Shown piece after piece: positions 43,321-54,738 of a stretch of DNA of 64,000 bases. Each line of letters begins with the position of its first letter. Position 1 is the first letter of the stretch. The DNA is from Pelomonas sp. CA6 (GTDB lineage: Bacteria; Pseudomonadota; Gammaproteobacteria; Burkholderiales; Burkholderiaceae_C): contig NZ_JAKZFD010000005.1 of NCBI RefSeq assembly GCF_022549225.1, positions 305,598 to 369,597 of the forward strand, written 5' to 3'. The notes under the pieces were generated by a model, which had not been told where the DNA came from, did no database searches, and saw only the letters and a program-made list of their open reading frames with translations. A program made the translations under genes and the position numbers.

Positions 43321-44184
43321 TCAGCGTCCGGCGACGCGCTGGCTGGCGACGGGGAAGCGAGGGTCCCAGCGGCGCAGAAAGGCCTCGGCCATGCCCGACG
43401 CGGGCTGGAGGCGCTGGCCGATATAGAGCTCGCGGCGGCGTTCCGCGATCTGATTGCGCAGCCGGCTGGCCATCACCGCCAACGGGTCCAGCCCCTGCTT
43501 TTCGGCGCCGGTGATGGACTGCCACAGCTGGTGCATCGGGTGCGTCTGCAGCGCCGCCAGATGGGCCTGGACCACGCGCAGCCGGCCCTGCACCGCGCGC
43601 TCGGCCTGGCGCAGCCACTCCATCATCGCGTCGGCGTCCCCGCCGAGTACGCGCACGCGCGGTTCGCCGGCCCCCAGCAGCAGGGTTTCCAGCGTGGCGC
43701 GATCCCCTGCGCCATAGGCCTCGTTGACGAGGCGCATCTTGTGCTCACGGTCGGCGCGCTCGCGCTCGTTGGGGGCCAGGTCGGGATGCAGGCGCATCGC
43801 GGCGCGTCGGTACAAGGTCTTCAGCGAGGGCGGCCCCAACTCGACCAGCCCGCCCTCGGGTTCGGGGGGCAGCGGTGCGCCGGGGGGCAGTTGGCTGAGG
43901 CGCGGCAGCGGCGTGGCCTGCGGCGTGGCCGGAGGCTGGGACTGCACGCCGTTGCGCGCCAGCGCCTCGTGCAGGTAGCGCATCGCGCAATAGATCTGCG
44001 ACTCCAGCGCGTCCAGCTCCATGGTCAGCGGGCTCAGCAGCGCCAGGTAGCGGTCGATGAAGCGCTGCAGCTCGCCATGCAGGCGGCCGAACTCCTGCTC
44101 CTGTTCGCTCAGGTAGCGACGCAGCTCGCCCAGCTGGGCACGGCGTCGTTCCAGTTCGCGCGGGGTCAGCGCCTGCGGGTTCAT
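43321..44184 (-). CDS. J-domain-like protein
   Basis: A 287-residue soluble protein. The N-terminal 75 residues are predicted coiled coil (RELERRRAQLGELRRYLSEQEQEFGRLHGELQRF), followed by a Pro-rich linker (QPPATPQATPLPRLSQLPPG). Next comes a compact J-like domain at about 118-165: LKTLYRRAAMRLHPDLAPNE with HPD at 133-135 and MRLVNEAYGAGD. The HPD tripeptide is what stimulates DnaK in Hsp40 proteins. The C-terminal third is helical and unassigned. It has no zinc-finger or client domain of DnaJ, so it may be a specialised cochaperone. Convergent with the lipid-transport operon (24-base gap). Confidence 0.72.
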   Translation of the reverse strand: MNPQALTPRELERRRAQLGELRRYLSEQEQEFGRLHGELQRFIDRYLALLSPLTMELDALESQIYCAMRYLHEALARNGVQSQPPATPQATPLPRLSQLPPGAPLPPEPEGGLVELGPPSLKTLYRRAAMRLHPDLAPNERERADREHKMRLVNEAYGAGDRATLETLLLGAGEPRVRVLGGDADAMMEWLRQAERAVQGRLRVVQAHLAALQTHPMHQLWQSITGAEKQGLDPLAVMASRLRNQIAERRRELYIGQRLQPASGMAEAFLRRWDPRFPVASQRVAGR

Positions 44185-44250
44185 CGGAGGTGGGCGGGCC
44201 TTGTTGTCACGTCGCCGATTCTGGGGCCGGAGGCCGGGCTTTCAAATAGA

Positions 44251-44275
44251 AATGAGCCCGGAGGCCGGGCCCATT
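44251..44275 (-). terminator. Terminator-like hairpin downstream of hppA
   Basis: AATG-x-GCCCGG, loop AGG, CCGGGC-x-CATT (44251-44261 with 44265-44275, one mismatch). Read on the minus strand it follows hppA and is trailed by TTCTATTT. A related GCCGGAGGCCGGGC sequence lies just beyond (about 44226-44239), suggesting a duplicated hairpin. Confidence 0.6.
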
Positions 44276-44372
44276 TTCACGCGCTGGGGTGCTTGCTTGA
44301 TCCGCGGTTCTGCGCTTGCGGGGAACGCCGACACCCGGCGTGTGCGCGCTGCGCGCGGACGCCGGCCCGGGT

Positions 44373-46550
<2,178 letters not shown>

Positions 46551-46749
46551 CTAGAAGTCTCCTATCTCGCTGATCGCTTGGGTGGAAGACGCCCTGTCTT
46601 GCGCCGATCCTGCACGCACGGTACTGCAACAGGTCGCGGGCCCATGCTAAGTGAGGCGGTCCCCCCTGGCATGAGCGTTTACCAGCGGACGCATCGCGCG
46701 TGCGCTCACCGGATCGCCTGTCGCGTCAGGCCGGGTTCAGCCGCGGCCC

Positions 46750-46755
46750 TAGAAT
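46750..46755 (+). promoter_or_regulatory. -10 element of ppa
   Basis: TAGAAT 31 bases before the ppa ATG; the -35 region is weak. The other half of the 236-base divergent gap should hold the hppA promoter, for which I see no good match. Confidence 0.5.
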
Positions 46756-46786
46756 CCGGGTTTCTCCTCGCTGTTGAAGAACCACC

Positions 46787-47323
46787 ATGAGCCTGCACAA
46801 CGTGACTCCGGGCAAGAAGGCCCCTGACGAATTCAACGTGATCATCGAGATCCCGATGAATGCCGACCCGATCAAGTACGAGGTCGACAAGGAAACCGGC
46901 GCCCTGTTCGTGGACCGTTTCATGACCACCGCGATGCACTATCCGTGCAACTACGGCTACATCCCGCAGACCCTGTCGGACGACGGCGACCCGGTGGACG
47001 TGCTGGTCGTGACGCCATTCCCGCTGACCCCCGGCGTGGTCGTGACCTGCCGTGCCATCGGCGTGCTGAAGATGGACGACGAAGCGGGCGGCGACGCCAA
47101 GCTGCTGGCCGTGCCCACCAACAAGATCCTGCCGATCTACGAGCAGTGGACCAAGCCCGAGGACATCAACCAGATGCGCCTGAAGGCCATCCAGCACTTC
47201 TTCGAGCACTACAAGGACCTGGAGCCGGGCAAGTGGGTCAAGGTCCAGGGCTGGGAAGGCCCCGAGGCCGCCAAGGCGGAAATCGTCGCCGGCATGGCCA
47301 ACTACGCCAAGGCGCAGGCCTGA
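46787..47323 (+). CDS. ppa: Soluble inorganic pyrophosphatase (family I)
   Basis: A 178-residue cytoplasmic enzyme hydrolysing pyrophosphate to drive biosynthesis. Conserved active-site residues are visible in [39 protein letters not shown] (the three aspartates of the D-x-D-P-x-D-V metal site) and [27 protein letters not shown]. Length is normal for the family. Divergent from hppA, so soluble and membrane pyrophosphatases compete for the same substrate from neighbouring promoters. A strong hairpin follows 36 bases after the stop. Confidence 0.97.
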   Translation: MSLHNVTPGKKAPDEFNVIIEIPMNADPIKYEVDKETGALFVDRFMTTAMHYPCNYGYIPQTLSDDGDPVDVLVVTPFPLTPGVVVTCRAIGVLKMDDEAGGDAKLLAVPTNKILPIYEQWTKPEDINQMRLKAIQHFFEHYKDLEPGKWVKVQGWEGPEAAKAEIVAGMANYAKAQA

Positions 47324-47358
47324 GCCTGATGCCTGTCGTCCAGGGTTGATCCTGGACC

Positions 47359-47381
47359 GCCACCGGCGGGACGCCGGTGGC
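47359..47381. terminator. Hairpin after ppa
   Basis: A perfect 10-bp stem GCCACCGGCG/CGCCGGTGGC (47359-47368 with 47372-47381) with a 3-base loop. No T-run on either strand. It lies between the convergent ends of ppa and the membrane-protein gene and could stop or stabilise both transcripts. Confidence 0.5.
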
Positions 47382-47474
47382 CGCTCCCCGCGGCGGGGGC
47401 GGCGATGAACCTCTGCGGCTGCTCCCACGCGGCCGTCGCCCGAGTAGACCGGGGAAGGGCCCGCGGTCGGGCCT

Positions 47475-48317
47475 TCAGGGCTGGGGCTGCGGCGGCTCGC
47501 CCGGCTTGTCGGCCAGCACGTCGCGCGGCGCGCCGAACATGAAGCAGTCGATGAAGGTGAAGTACAGCGAGCCGTAGAAGGCCGCCGAGATCGCCAGGAA
47601 CAGCGGCATGGCCAGCAGTGGCATCAGCCGTCCCAGGCCGAGCGCCGCGACGAGCAGCGACAGCGCGCTGCTTGCGACCATCAGCAAGGCCGCCCAGATC
47701 AGCGCCGACAGCGCGAACGCGCCCTTGTTGCGCCAGACCCCCAGCGTGCTGGAGAACAGCGCCTGCGCGGCCCCCTGGCCGCCCCAGTGCACCAGCGCCG
47801 GCGCATGCCAGAACGGGATGGACAGCAGCGCCGCGAGGCCGAAGCGGCTGAGCATGCCGGTGAGCAGCTTCGGGTTGGCCAGCGCGGCTTCGAGCGCCTT
47901 CTCGTCCACCTCCTGCTGGCTGAGCAGTTCCTGCATCGCGGCGAAGCTGCCGCCGTCCAGCCAGTTGCTCAGCATCATGATCAGCACGGTGCATAGCGCA
48001 TAGGCCGAGCCCAGCATCAGCTGCGTGTTGCGCCGCTGCGGCGTGAGCTGCAGCGGCTGCGCGAAGATGGCCAGCGTGGGCGTCTGGTTCTGCAGCACCT
48101 GGTGGGTGGCCAGCATGAAGGCCAGCGACACCAGCGGCAGCGCCGCCAGCATCAGGAAGGGACCGACGAAGGGCAGGGCCACCACCAGCCCGCTGCACAG
48201 CAGGAAGGCGGCCATCAGGCCCATCAACGCCAGCGGTCGGCGCTGCAGCACCTTGAGTCCGTGGCGCACCCACAGCGCGCCATTGCGCGCCGGGACGCTT
48301 TGCAGGTGCAGCATCAT
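47475..48317 (-). CDS. Multi-pass membrane protein (BPSS1780-like)
   Basis: A 280-residue predicted inner-membrane protein with about six hydrophobic segments (LMGLMAAFLLCSGLVVALPFVG, FLMLAALPLVSLAFMLA, YALCTVLIMMLSNWL, ALSALIWAALLMVASSALSLLV, LLAMPLFLAISAAFYGSLYFTF). This layout matches a conserved Burkholderiales family of unknown role whose members start MMLHLQ...VPARNG, as here. The double ATG at 48312-48317 overlaps the thrB stop, so the two genes are probably translationally coupled. The C terminus is short and polar. Confidence 0.7.
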   Translation of the reverse strand: MMLHLQSVPARNGALWVRHGLKVLQRRPLALMGLMAAFLLCSGLVVALPFVGPFLMLAALPLVSLAFMLATHQVLQNQTPTLAIFAQPLQLTPQRRNTQLMLGSAYALCTVLIMMLSNWLDGGSFAAMQELLSQQEVDEKALEAALANPKLLTGMLSRFGLAALLSIPFWHAPALVHWGGQGAAQALFSSTLGVWRNKGAFALSALIWAALLMVASSALSLLVAALGLGRLMPLLAMPLFLAISAAFYGSLYFTFIDCFMFGAPRDVLADKPGEPPQPQP

Positions 48318-49294
48318 GCCGCGCTCTCCATGGCGTGCCAGGGCTGGCGGATGCGCTCGCGCAGCACGCGTTCGAAATGGGTGGGATCGTGGGGTTTGAG
48401 CAGGCTGGCCTCGCGCGGCAGGTGGAAGTCCCACAGCCGGGAGATCCAGAACCGCAGTGCCGCGGCACGCAGCATGCCCGGCAGCAGGCGGTGCTCGGCG
48501 CCGCTGAGCGGGCGCTGCGCTTCATAGGCCTTCACCAGGGCTTGGGCGCGCGTCTCGTCCAGCCGGCCGCTGGCCAGGTCGATGCACCAGTCGTTCAGGC
48601 AGACGCAGAGGTCGAACAGCCAGGCGTCCACGCCAGCGAAGTAGAAGTCGAAAAAGCCAGTCAGGCGCTCGCGCCCGGGCAGGCTCTCGTCGACGTCGAA
48701 CATCACGTTGTCGCGGAACAGGTCGGCATGGATGGGGCCGCGCGGCAGCTGAGCGGCGGCCGGGGCCATGGACTCCTGGAACGCCAATTCCTCGCGCAGC
48801 AAGCGGGCCTGCTCGGCGGCCAGATGCGGCAGCACCACCGGCACCGTCTCGCGCCACCAGGCCAGGCCGCGCAGGTTGTCCTGCTGCAGCGGGAAGTCCT
48901 GGCCGGCCAGGTGCATGCGCGCCAGCTGGGTGCCGACCTGCTCGCAGTGGAAGCGGTCCGGCGCCAGCTGATGGCTGCCGCGCAGCTTGTCGACCACGGC
49001 CGCGGGCTTGCCGGCCAGGCGGTGGAGGATGCGGCCGTCGCGGTCCGGCTGCGGTGCCGGCACGGGAATGCCGCGGTCGGCCAAGTGGCGCATCAGTTCC
49101 AGATAGAAGGGCAGCTGCTCGAAGCTCAGGCGTTCGAACAGCGTCAGCACGAACTCGCCGCGCGCGGTGGTGACGAAGTAGTTGGTGTTCTCGATGCCCG
49201 CGGTGATGCCCTTGAGGGACTGCAGCGGACCGAGATCCAGAACGTCCAGCAGTGCCTGGACCTGTGCGGGCGTGACGGTGGTGAAGACGGCCAT
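48314..49294 (-). CDS. thrB: Homoserine kinase (type II, kinase-fold)
   Basis: A 326-residue homoserine kinase of the aminoglycoside-phosphotransferase fold, making O-phosphohomoserine for threonine synthesis. Features: GITAGIENTNYFV (ATP loop), FVLTLFER, the catalytic loop PRGPIHADLFRDNVMF with HxDxxxxN, and GFFDFYFAGVDAWLFDL as the Mg-binding DFD. The start at 49294 gives the standard MAVFTTVT N terminus; no ATG-based extension upstream has homologous sequence. Runs into the membrane-protein gene by a 4-base overlap. Confidence 0.95.
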   Translation of the reverse strand: MAVFTTVTPAQVQALLDVLDLGPLQSLKGITAGIENTNYFVTTARGEFVLTLFERLSFEQLPFYLELMRHLADRGIPVPAPQPDRDGRILHRLAGKPAAVVDKLRGSHQLAPDRFHCEQVGTQLARMHLAGQDFPLQQDNLRGLAWWRETVPVVLPHLAAEQARLLREELAFQESMAPAAAQLPRGPIHADLFRDNVMFDVDESLPGRERLTGFFDFYFAGVDAWLFDLCVCLNDWCIDLASGRLDETRAQALVKAYEAQRPLSGAEHRLLPGMLRAAALRFWISRLWDFHLPREASLLKPHDPTHFERVLRERIRQPWHAMESAA

Positions 49295-49322
49295 GAAGAC
49301 GGCGACGGGCCCGGCGCGGGGC

Positions 49323-49646
49323 TCAGAAATTGAACAGACGCCAGACGCGCTGGCCGGCGGTGCCGCGGCCTTCGCCGCTGCGCAGCGGCACATCGCGTCC
49401 GCCTTCGCCGGCCTGGATCTCATAGGCCGGCAGGCGGCTGTTCTTGGGGGTGACGGTGACCTGCTGGGTCTGGCCGCGCACGCGCAATTCCTCGACGCGC
49501 ACCTGGTCGTCTTCCTGGATGAGGTGCTGGACCTTGGGCTCTGGCACTTCCTTGGCGGTCTGCGACTGGGCCGAGGCCCAGGCCGGAGCGGCCGCCAGCA
49601 GGAGCAGGGCGGCGGCGCGCAGGGCGGCGGTCTGAGGCATGTTCAT
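49323..49646 (-). CDS. DUF2782 periplasmic protein
   Basis: A 107-residue secreted protein of the DUF2782 family. A signal peptide (LRAAALLLLAAAPAWASAQ) is followed by VQHLIQEDDQVRVEELRVRGQTQQVTV and the closing WRLFNF, all typical of the family. No function is known. It sits between polA and thrB, its usual place in Burkholderiales, 28 bases upstream of thrB on the same strand. The start may be 49646 or the ATG two codons later (49640). Confidence 0.83.
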   Translation of the reverse strand: MNMPQTAALRAAALLLLAAAPAWASAQSQTAKEVPEPKVQHLIQEDDQVRVEELRVRGQTQQVTVTPKNSRLPAYEIQAGEGGRDVPLRSGEGRGTAGQRVWRLFNF

Positions 49647-49734
49647 GGTGGGGCCATTCTATGCGGCTCGCGGCCGGCTCCGCGCTGCCGCCAACTGACA
49701 GCCACAGGCGGCAGGCTTTGCAACAATGCGCCCC

Positions 49735-52518
49735 ATGAGCAAACCCCTGATGCTGCTGGTCGACGGTTCCAGCTTTCTGTACCGCGCCTACCACGCCCTG
49801 CCTGATCTGCGCGGCCCGCAGGGCCAGCCCACCGGTGCGGTGCACGGCATGGTCGCGATGCTGCGCAAGCTGCGCGAGGACTGCGGCGCCGAGCATGCGG
49901 CCTGCGTCTTCGACGCCAAGGGCCCCACCTTCCGCGACGAGTGGTACCCCGAGTACAAGGCCCACCGTCCGCCCATGCCCGACGCGTTGCGCGAGCAGAT
50001 CGCACCCATCCACGAGGTGGTGCGCCTGCTGGGCTGGCCCTTGCTGGAGGTGCCCGGCATCGAGGCCGACGACGTGATCGGCACGCTGGCCCGCGTCGCC
50101 GAAGCCAGCGGCCACCAGGTGCTGATCGCCACCGGCGACAAGGATCTGGCCCAGCTGGTGACGCCCGGCGTCTCGCTGATCAACACCATGAGCAAGCCGC
50201 CCGAGCGCCTGGACGAGGCCGGCGTGCTGGAGAAGTTCGGCGTGCCGCCGCAGCGCATCATCGACTACCTGACGCTGATGGGCGACACGGTGGACAACGT
50301 GCCCGGGGTCGAGAAGGTCGGCCCCAAGACGGCGGCCAAGTGGATCGCCGAGCATGGCTCTCTGGACGGCGTGATTGCCGCCGCCGGCCAGATCAAGGGC
50401 GTGGCCGGCGAGAACCTGCGCAAGGCGCTGGACTGGCTGCCCACCGGCCGCCGCCTGGTCACCGTCAAGCTGGACTGCGACCTGACCGGCCATGTGGCGG
50501 GCTGGCCGGGGCTGGACGAACTGGCCTTCCGTCCCGAGGACGACGCGGGCCTGCTGGACTACTACACGCGCAACGGCTTCAAGACCTGGAAGCGCGAGCT
50601 GGAGGGGCGGCTGGGCCTGGCGGACGCCGGTGCGGCCGCCGCGCCCAAGGCCGCCGCGCCGGCGCAGACGCCCGACCTGTTCGCCGACGCGGCCCCACCG
50701 CCCGCCCCGGTGGACAAGCAGTACGACACCGTGCTGGATTGGGCCGCCTTCGACACCTGGCTGGCGCGGCTGCAGGCCGCCGAGCTGGTGGCGCTGGACA
50801 CCGAGACCGACTCGCTGGACCCCATGCAGGCGCGCATCGTCGGCTTGAGCTTCAGCGTCCGTCCCGGCGAGGCCTGCTACATCCCGCTGCGCCACGTCGG
50901 GCCGGATGCGCCGGACCAGTTGCCGCTCGCCGAGGTGCTGGCGCGGCTCAAGCCCTGGCTGGAGGACGCCTCGCGCGCCAAGCTGGGCCAGAACATCAAG
51001 TACGACACCCATGTGCTGGCCAACCACGGCATCCAGGTGCAGGGCTATGCGCATGACACCATGCTGCAGAGCTATGTGCTGGAGGCCCACCGCGGCCACA
51101 GCCTGGAGGCGTTGGCCGACCGGGTGCTGGGGCGCAAGGGCCTGAGCTACGAAGACCTGTGCGGCAAGGGCGCGCACCAGATTCCCTTCGCCCAGGTCGA
51201 GGTGGCCAAGGCCGCCGAGTATTCCTGCGAGGACTCGGAGATGTGCCTGCACGTGCACCAGACCCTGCTGCCGCGCATCCAGGCGGACGAGGGCCTGCGC
51301 TTCGTCTACGAGAAGATCGAGATGCCGGTGTCGCAGCTGCTGGCGCGCATCGAGCGCACCGGCGTGCTGATCGACGCGCAGCGGCTGCAGGCGCAGAGCC
51401 ACGAGCTGGCGCAGCGCCTGGTGGCGGTGGAGCAGGAGGCCTATGCGATCGCCGGCCAGCCCTTCAACATCGGTTCGCCCAAGCAGATCGGCGAGATCTT
51501 CTTCAACCGCCTGGGGCTGCCCGTGGTCAAGCGCACCGCGACCGGCGCCCCGTCCACCGACGAGGAGGTGCTGGAGAAGCTGTCCGCTGACTTCCCGCTG
51601 CCGGCCAAGATCCTCGAATACCGGGCGCTGTCCAAGCTCAAGAGCACCTACACCGACAAGCTGCCGCTGATGGTGAACGCGCAGACCGGGCGCGTGCACA
51701 CCACCTACTCGCAGGCGGTGGCGGTGACCGGGCGGCTGTCCAGCAACGAACCCAATCTGCAGAACATCCCCATCCGCACGGCCGAGGGGCGGCGCGTGCG
51801 CGAGGCCTTCGTCGCGCCACCGGGCTGCGTCATCGTCAGCGCGGACTATTCGCAGATCGAGCTGCGCATCATGGCCCACATCAGCGAGGACCCGGGCCTG
51901 CTGCGCGCCTTCCAGGAAGGGCAGGACGTGCACCGGGCGACCGCCTCCGAGGTCTTCGGCACGCCGCTGGACCAGGTCACGCCGGAGCAGCGCCGCTATG
52001 CCAAGACCATCAACTTTGGGCTGATCTACGGCATGGGCGCCTTCGGCCTGGCCCAGTCGCTGGGCATCGAGCAAAAGGCCGCCAAGGACTACATCGAACG
52101 GTATTTCACCCGCTTTGCCGGCGTGAAGCGCTACATGGACGAGACCCGGGCCAGCGCCAAGGCCAAGGGCTATGTGGAAACGGTGTTCGGCCGCCGGCTC
52201 TGGCTGCCCGAGATCAACTCCGGCAACGGCCCGCGCCGCAGCGGCGCCGAGCGCCAGGCCATCAACGCGCCCATGCAGGGCACGGCGGCCGACCTGATCA
52301 AGCTGGCGATGATCGCGGTGCAGGACGCGCTGGACCGCGAGGGCCGGCAGACCCGCATCGTGATGCAGGTGCACGACGAACTGGTGTTCGAGGTGCCCGC
52401 GGACGAGCTGGACTGGGTGAGGGCGCAGGTGCCGCGGCTGATGGCCTCGGTCGCCAGCCTCAAGGTGCCGCTGCTGGCCGAGGTGGGCGTGGGCGCCAAT
52501 TGGGACGAGGCGCACTGA
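49735..52518 (+). CDS. polA: DNA polymerase I
   Basis: A 927-residue repair and Okazaki-fragment polymerase. The 5'-3' nuclease domain (LMLLVDGSSFLYRAYHALP, AVHGMVAML, ATGDKDLAQLV) covers about 1-290. A 3'-5' exonuclease domain follows from about 330 with VALDTETDSLDP carrying the D-x-E metal ligands, so proofreading should be intact. The polymerase domain holds motif A (VSADYSQIELRI), the O helix RRYAKTINFGLIYGMGAFGLA and motif C (QVHDELVFEVP). The start was set at 49735 (MSKPLMLLVDG), since three codons upstream add nothing conserved. Divergent from DUF2782. Confidence 0.98.
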   Translation: MSKPLMLLVDGSSFLYRAYHALPDLRGPQGQPTGAVHGMVAMLRKLREDCGAEHAACVFDAKGPTFRDEWYPEYKAHRPPMPDALREQIAPIHEVVRLLGWPLLEVPGIEADDVIGTLARVAEASGHQVLIATGDKDLAQLVTPGVSLINTMSKPPERLDEAGVLEKFGVPPQRIIDYLTLMGDTVDNVPGVEKVGPKTAAKWIAEHGSLDGVIAAAGQIKGVAGENLRKALDWLPTGRRLVTVKLDCDLTGHVAGWPGLDELAFRPEDDAGLLDYYTRNGFKTWKRELEGRLGLADAGAAAAPKAAAPAQTPDLFADAAPPPAPVDKQYDTVLDWAAFDTWLARLQAAELVALDTETDSLDPMQARIVGLSFSVRPGEACYIPLRHVGPDAPDQLPLAEVLARLKPWLEDASRAKLGQNIKYDTHVLANHGIQVQGYAHDTMLQSYVLEAHRGHSLEALADRVLGRKGLSYEDLCGKGAHQIPFAQVEVAKAAEYSCEDSEMCLHVHQTLLPRIQADEGLRFVYEKIEMPVSQLLARIERTGVLIDAQRLQAQSHELAQRLVAVEQEAYAIAGQPFNIGSPKQIGEIFFNRLGLPVVKRTATGAPSTDEEVLEKLSADFPLPAKILEYRALSKLKSTYTDKLPLMVNAQTGRVHTTYSQAVAVTGRLSSNEPNLQNIPIRTAEGRRVREAFVAPPGCVIVSADYSQIELRIMAHISEDPGLLRAFQEGQDVHRATASEVFGTPLDQVTPEQRRYAKTINFGLIYGMGAFGLAQSLGIEQKAAKDYIERYFTRFAGVKRYMDETRASAKAKGYVETVFGRRLWLPEINSGNGPRRSGAERQAINAPMQGTAADLIKLAMIAVQDALDREGRQTRIVMQVHDELVFEVPADELDWVRAQVPRLMASVASLKVPLLAEVGVGANWDEAH

Positions 52519-52618
52519 GCGACCCATGGGGGCGCCTGGGCCGACGTCGGCGTCGCGGGCGCGCCCGTCGGCGGGGTGTCTTCATGCACGGTTCAGGCCG
52601 GCTTGATTCAATCGCGCC

Positions 52619-53296
52619 ATGAACATCTTGATACTGGAAGACGACCTGGACCTGGGCGATGGCATCCGTCTGGCGTTCGAGGCCCAGGGTTATCAGGTGA
52701 ACTGGCTGCGCCGGCTGGGCGACGCGATGGCCAGCCTGAACCAGCAGCAGCCCGACCTGGTGGTGCTGGACCTGGGCCTGCCGGACGGCGACGGACATGA
52801 GCTGCTGGCCTGGATGCGCCGGCACGACTGCAGCGTGCCCTGCCTGATCCTGAGCGCGCGCGACGCGCTGTCCGAGCGCCTGCGCGGACTGGACGGCGGC
52901 GCGGACGACTTCCTGCTCAAGCCCTTCGCGCTCGCCGAGCTGCTGTCGCGCGTGCGCGCGCTGGCGCGGCGCAGCTATGGGCTGGAGGGCTCGGACCTCT
53001 GTCTGCGCGGCCTGCGCCTGAACGAGGCCGGCATGCGCGCCAGCGTGGATGGGCGGGTGCTGGACCTGTCGCCCAGCGAGTTCCGCCTGCTCGCCGCGCT
53101 GGTCAAGCGCGCCGACCGCGTGCTGACGCGGCGCTTCCTGGAGGACGATGTGCTCTCGGCCAGCGCCGCGGAGAGCAATGTGCTGGATGTGCACATGTCC
53201 AGCCTGCGCCGCAAGCTGGGCGAGGGCTATATCCGCACCATACGCGGCGTGGGCTATGTGATGGACCGGGAGCCGGGGCGCCGGGGCGCGCCGTGA
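52619..53296 (+). CDS. OmpR-family response regulator
   Basis: A 225-residue two-component regulator. The receiver domain has the acidic pair EDD at 8-10, phospho-acceptor D51 (VVLDLGLPDGDG), the Thr/Ser switch SARD and K in LLKPF. The OmpR-type winged helix is in the C-terminal half (LDLSPSEFRLLAALVKRADRVLTRRFLEDDV, NVLDVHMSSLRRKLGEGYIRTIRGVGYVM). Closest in style to QseB/TctD. The stop overlaps the histidine-kinase start by one base (TGATG), so the pair is co-translated. Confidence 0.95.
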   Translation: MNILILEDDLDLGDGIRLAFEAQGYQVNWLRRLGDAMASLNQQQPDLVVLDLGLPDGDGHELLAWMRRHDCSVPCLILSARDALSERLRGLDGGADDFLLKPFALAELLSRVRALARRSYGLEGSDLCLRGLRLNEAGMRASVDGRVLDLSPSEFRLLAALVKRADRVLTRRFLEDDVLSASAAESNVLDVHMSSLRRKLGEGYIRTIRGVGYVMDREPGRRGAP

Positions 53297-54711
53297 TGCG
53301 CTGGCTGCGCGAGACTTGGCAGCGCCTGGCCGAACCCTCGCTGCTGCGCCGGCTGCTGCTGGCGCAGCTGGCCCTGCTCAGCGTGGTCTGGGTGGCGCTG
53401 GTCGGTGGTCTGATCTGGCTGTCGCAGAGCGAGGATTCGGTGCGCTCCACCGTGCCGGCGCTGGAGGCGACGGTGTCGGCGGTGCAGGCGCTGGGTGACC
53501 AGCCCGAGGTGCTGCAGGAGGTGCTGTCCAAGATCGACGTCTGGAACCGCTTCGGCGACGGCGAGGAGGACGATCCCGCGCTGCGCACCGGCACCGTGGT
53601 TTGGGTCGCCGGCGAGCGCCGCTTCGCCACTGAGGGGCTCCCCGACGAGGCGCTGGTGCGCAGGCCGCCGGGCTTCTATCGCTTCCAGTCCGGCGGCACG
53701 AACTGGCTGATGCTGACCGAGCAGCGGCTGGCCAATGCGCGCGGCCACCCCGAGGCCACGGTGAGCTTCATCTACTCGGACGCCGCGATGGCGGCCCTGC
53801 GCGCGTTCAGCACCTCGCACGTGGCCTTGCTGCCGTTGCTGGTGAGCATGCCGCTGCTGGTGCTGCCGGCGTGGCTGTCGGTGCGCATGGCGTTGCGGCC
53901 CTGGCGTCGGCTCAGCGCGGAGGTCGCCCGCCGCGACGCGCAAGACCTGTCCCCGGTCAGCACGCCCACCCGCCAGCGTGAGCTGCGCCCGCTGGTGGAT
54001 GCGCTGAACCGGCTGCTCGGCGAAGTGCGTGAGGCCCGCGAGCGCGAGCGCCGCTTCGTTGCCGACGCCGCGCACGAACTGCGCACGCCGCTGGCCGCGC
54101 TGCAGCTCTATGCGCAGTCCCTGCAGCCGCTGATCCGCGCGGGCAGCGGTGAGCGCGAGCTGGCCGGCATGCTGCGCACCAGCGAGCGCTCGGTGCGTCT
54201 GGTCAATCAGCTGCTCGCGCTGATGCGCAGCGAGACGCAGGTCGAGGTGGCGTCACAGCCGGTGGAGCTGGGCGCCCTGGCCCAGGGCGTGCTGGCCGAG
54301 GCCGCGGCGCTGGCCAGCCAGCGGCGCGTGGTGCTCGACCTGGAGGCCGAGCCGGGGCTGTGGCTGGACGGCGAACCCGACGGGCTCAATTCGCTGTTCA
54401 CCAACCTGGTCGACAACGCGATCAAGTACAGCCCGGAGAGCGGCCTGGTGCGCCTGCGCCTGTGGCGCGAGCGGGGCGAACTGCATGCCGAGCTGTGCGA
54501 CCAGGGGCCGGGCATCGCGCCCCAGTGGCGCGACGCGGTGCTGCAGCGCTTCACGCGTGTGCCCGACCAGGCGCAGAGCGGCAGCGGCCTGGGGCTGGCC
54601 ATCGTGGCCACGGTGCTGGCTCGGCATCGCGGACGCCTGGCGCTGGACGACGCGCCCGGCGGCGGCCTGCGCGTGCAGCTGATCTTTCCGGCCGCGCCGC
54701 GGCCGGCCTGA
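53296..54711 (+). CDS. Sensor histidine kinase (QseC/TctE-like)
   Basis: A 471-residue membrane kinase. An N-terminal helix (LLRRLLLAQLALLSVVWVALVGGLIWL) is followed by a periplasmic sensor domain of about 130 residues and a second helix (LLPLLVSMPLLVLPAWLSV) with HAMP-like linker. The dimerisation domain has H260 (DAAHELRTPLAAL), and the ATPase domain has the N box (NLVDNAIKYSP), G1 (CDQGPGI) and G2 (GSGLGLAIV). The periplasmic domain resembles the 2CSK_N type found in TctE. Signal unknown; a link to tctBA 7 kb downstream is conceivable but not supported by adjacency. Confidence 0.93.
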   Translation: MRWLRETWQRLAEPSLLRRLLLAQLALLSVVWVALVGGLIWLSQSEDSVRSTVPALEATVSAVQALGDQPEVLQEVLSKIDVWNRFGDGEEDDPALRTGTVVWVAGERRFATEGLPDEALVRRPPGFYRFQSGGTNWLMLTEQRLANARGHPEATVSFIYSDAAMAALRAFSTSHVALLPLLVSMPLLVLPAWLSVRMALRPWRRLSAEVARRDAQDLSPVSTPTRQRELRPLVDALNRLLGEVREARERERRFVADAAHELRTPLAALQLYAQSLQPLIRAGSGERELAGMLRTSERSVRLVNQLLALMRSETQVEVASQPVELGALAQGVLAEAAALASQRRVVLDLEAEPGLWLDGEPDGLNSLFTNLVDNAIKYSPESGLVRLRLWRERGELHAELCDQGPGIAPQWRDAVLQRFTRVPDQAQSGSGLGLAIVATVLARHRGRLALDDAPGGGLRVQLIFPAAPRPA

Positions 54712-54738
54712 GCGCGCTCTCGGGTAGCATGCGCGCCC

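Noticed and set aside
52619..54711. Two-component system as the tctBA regulator (TctDE)
   Set aside because: The sensor resembles TctE, but eight unrelated genes separate the loci, so the assignment would rest on similarity alone.
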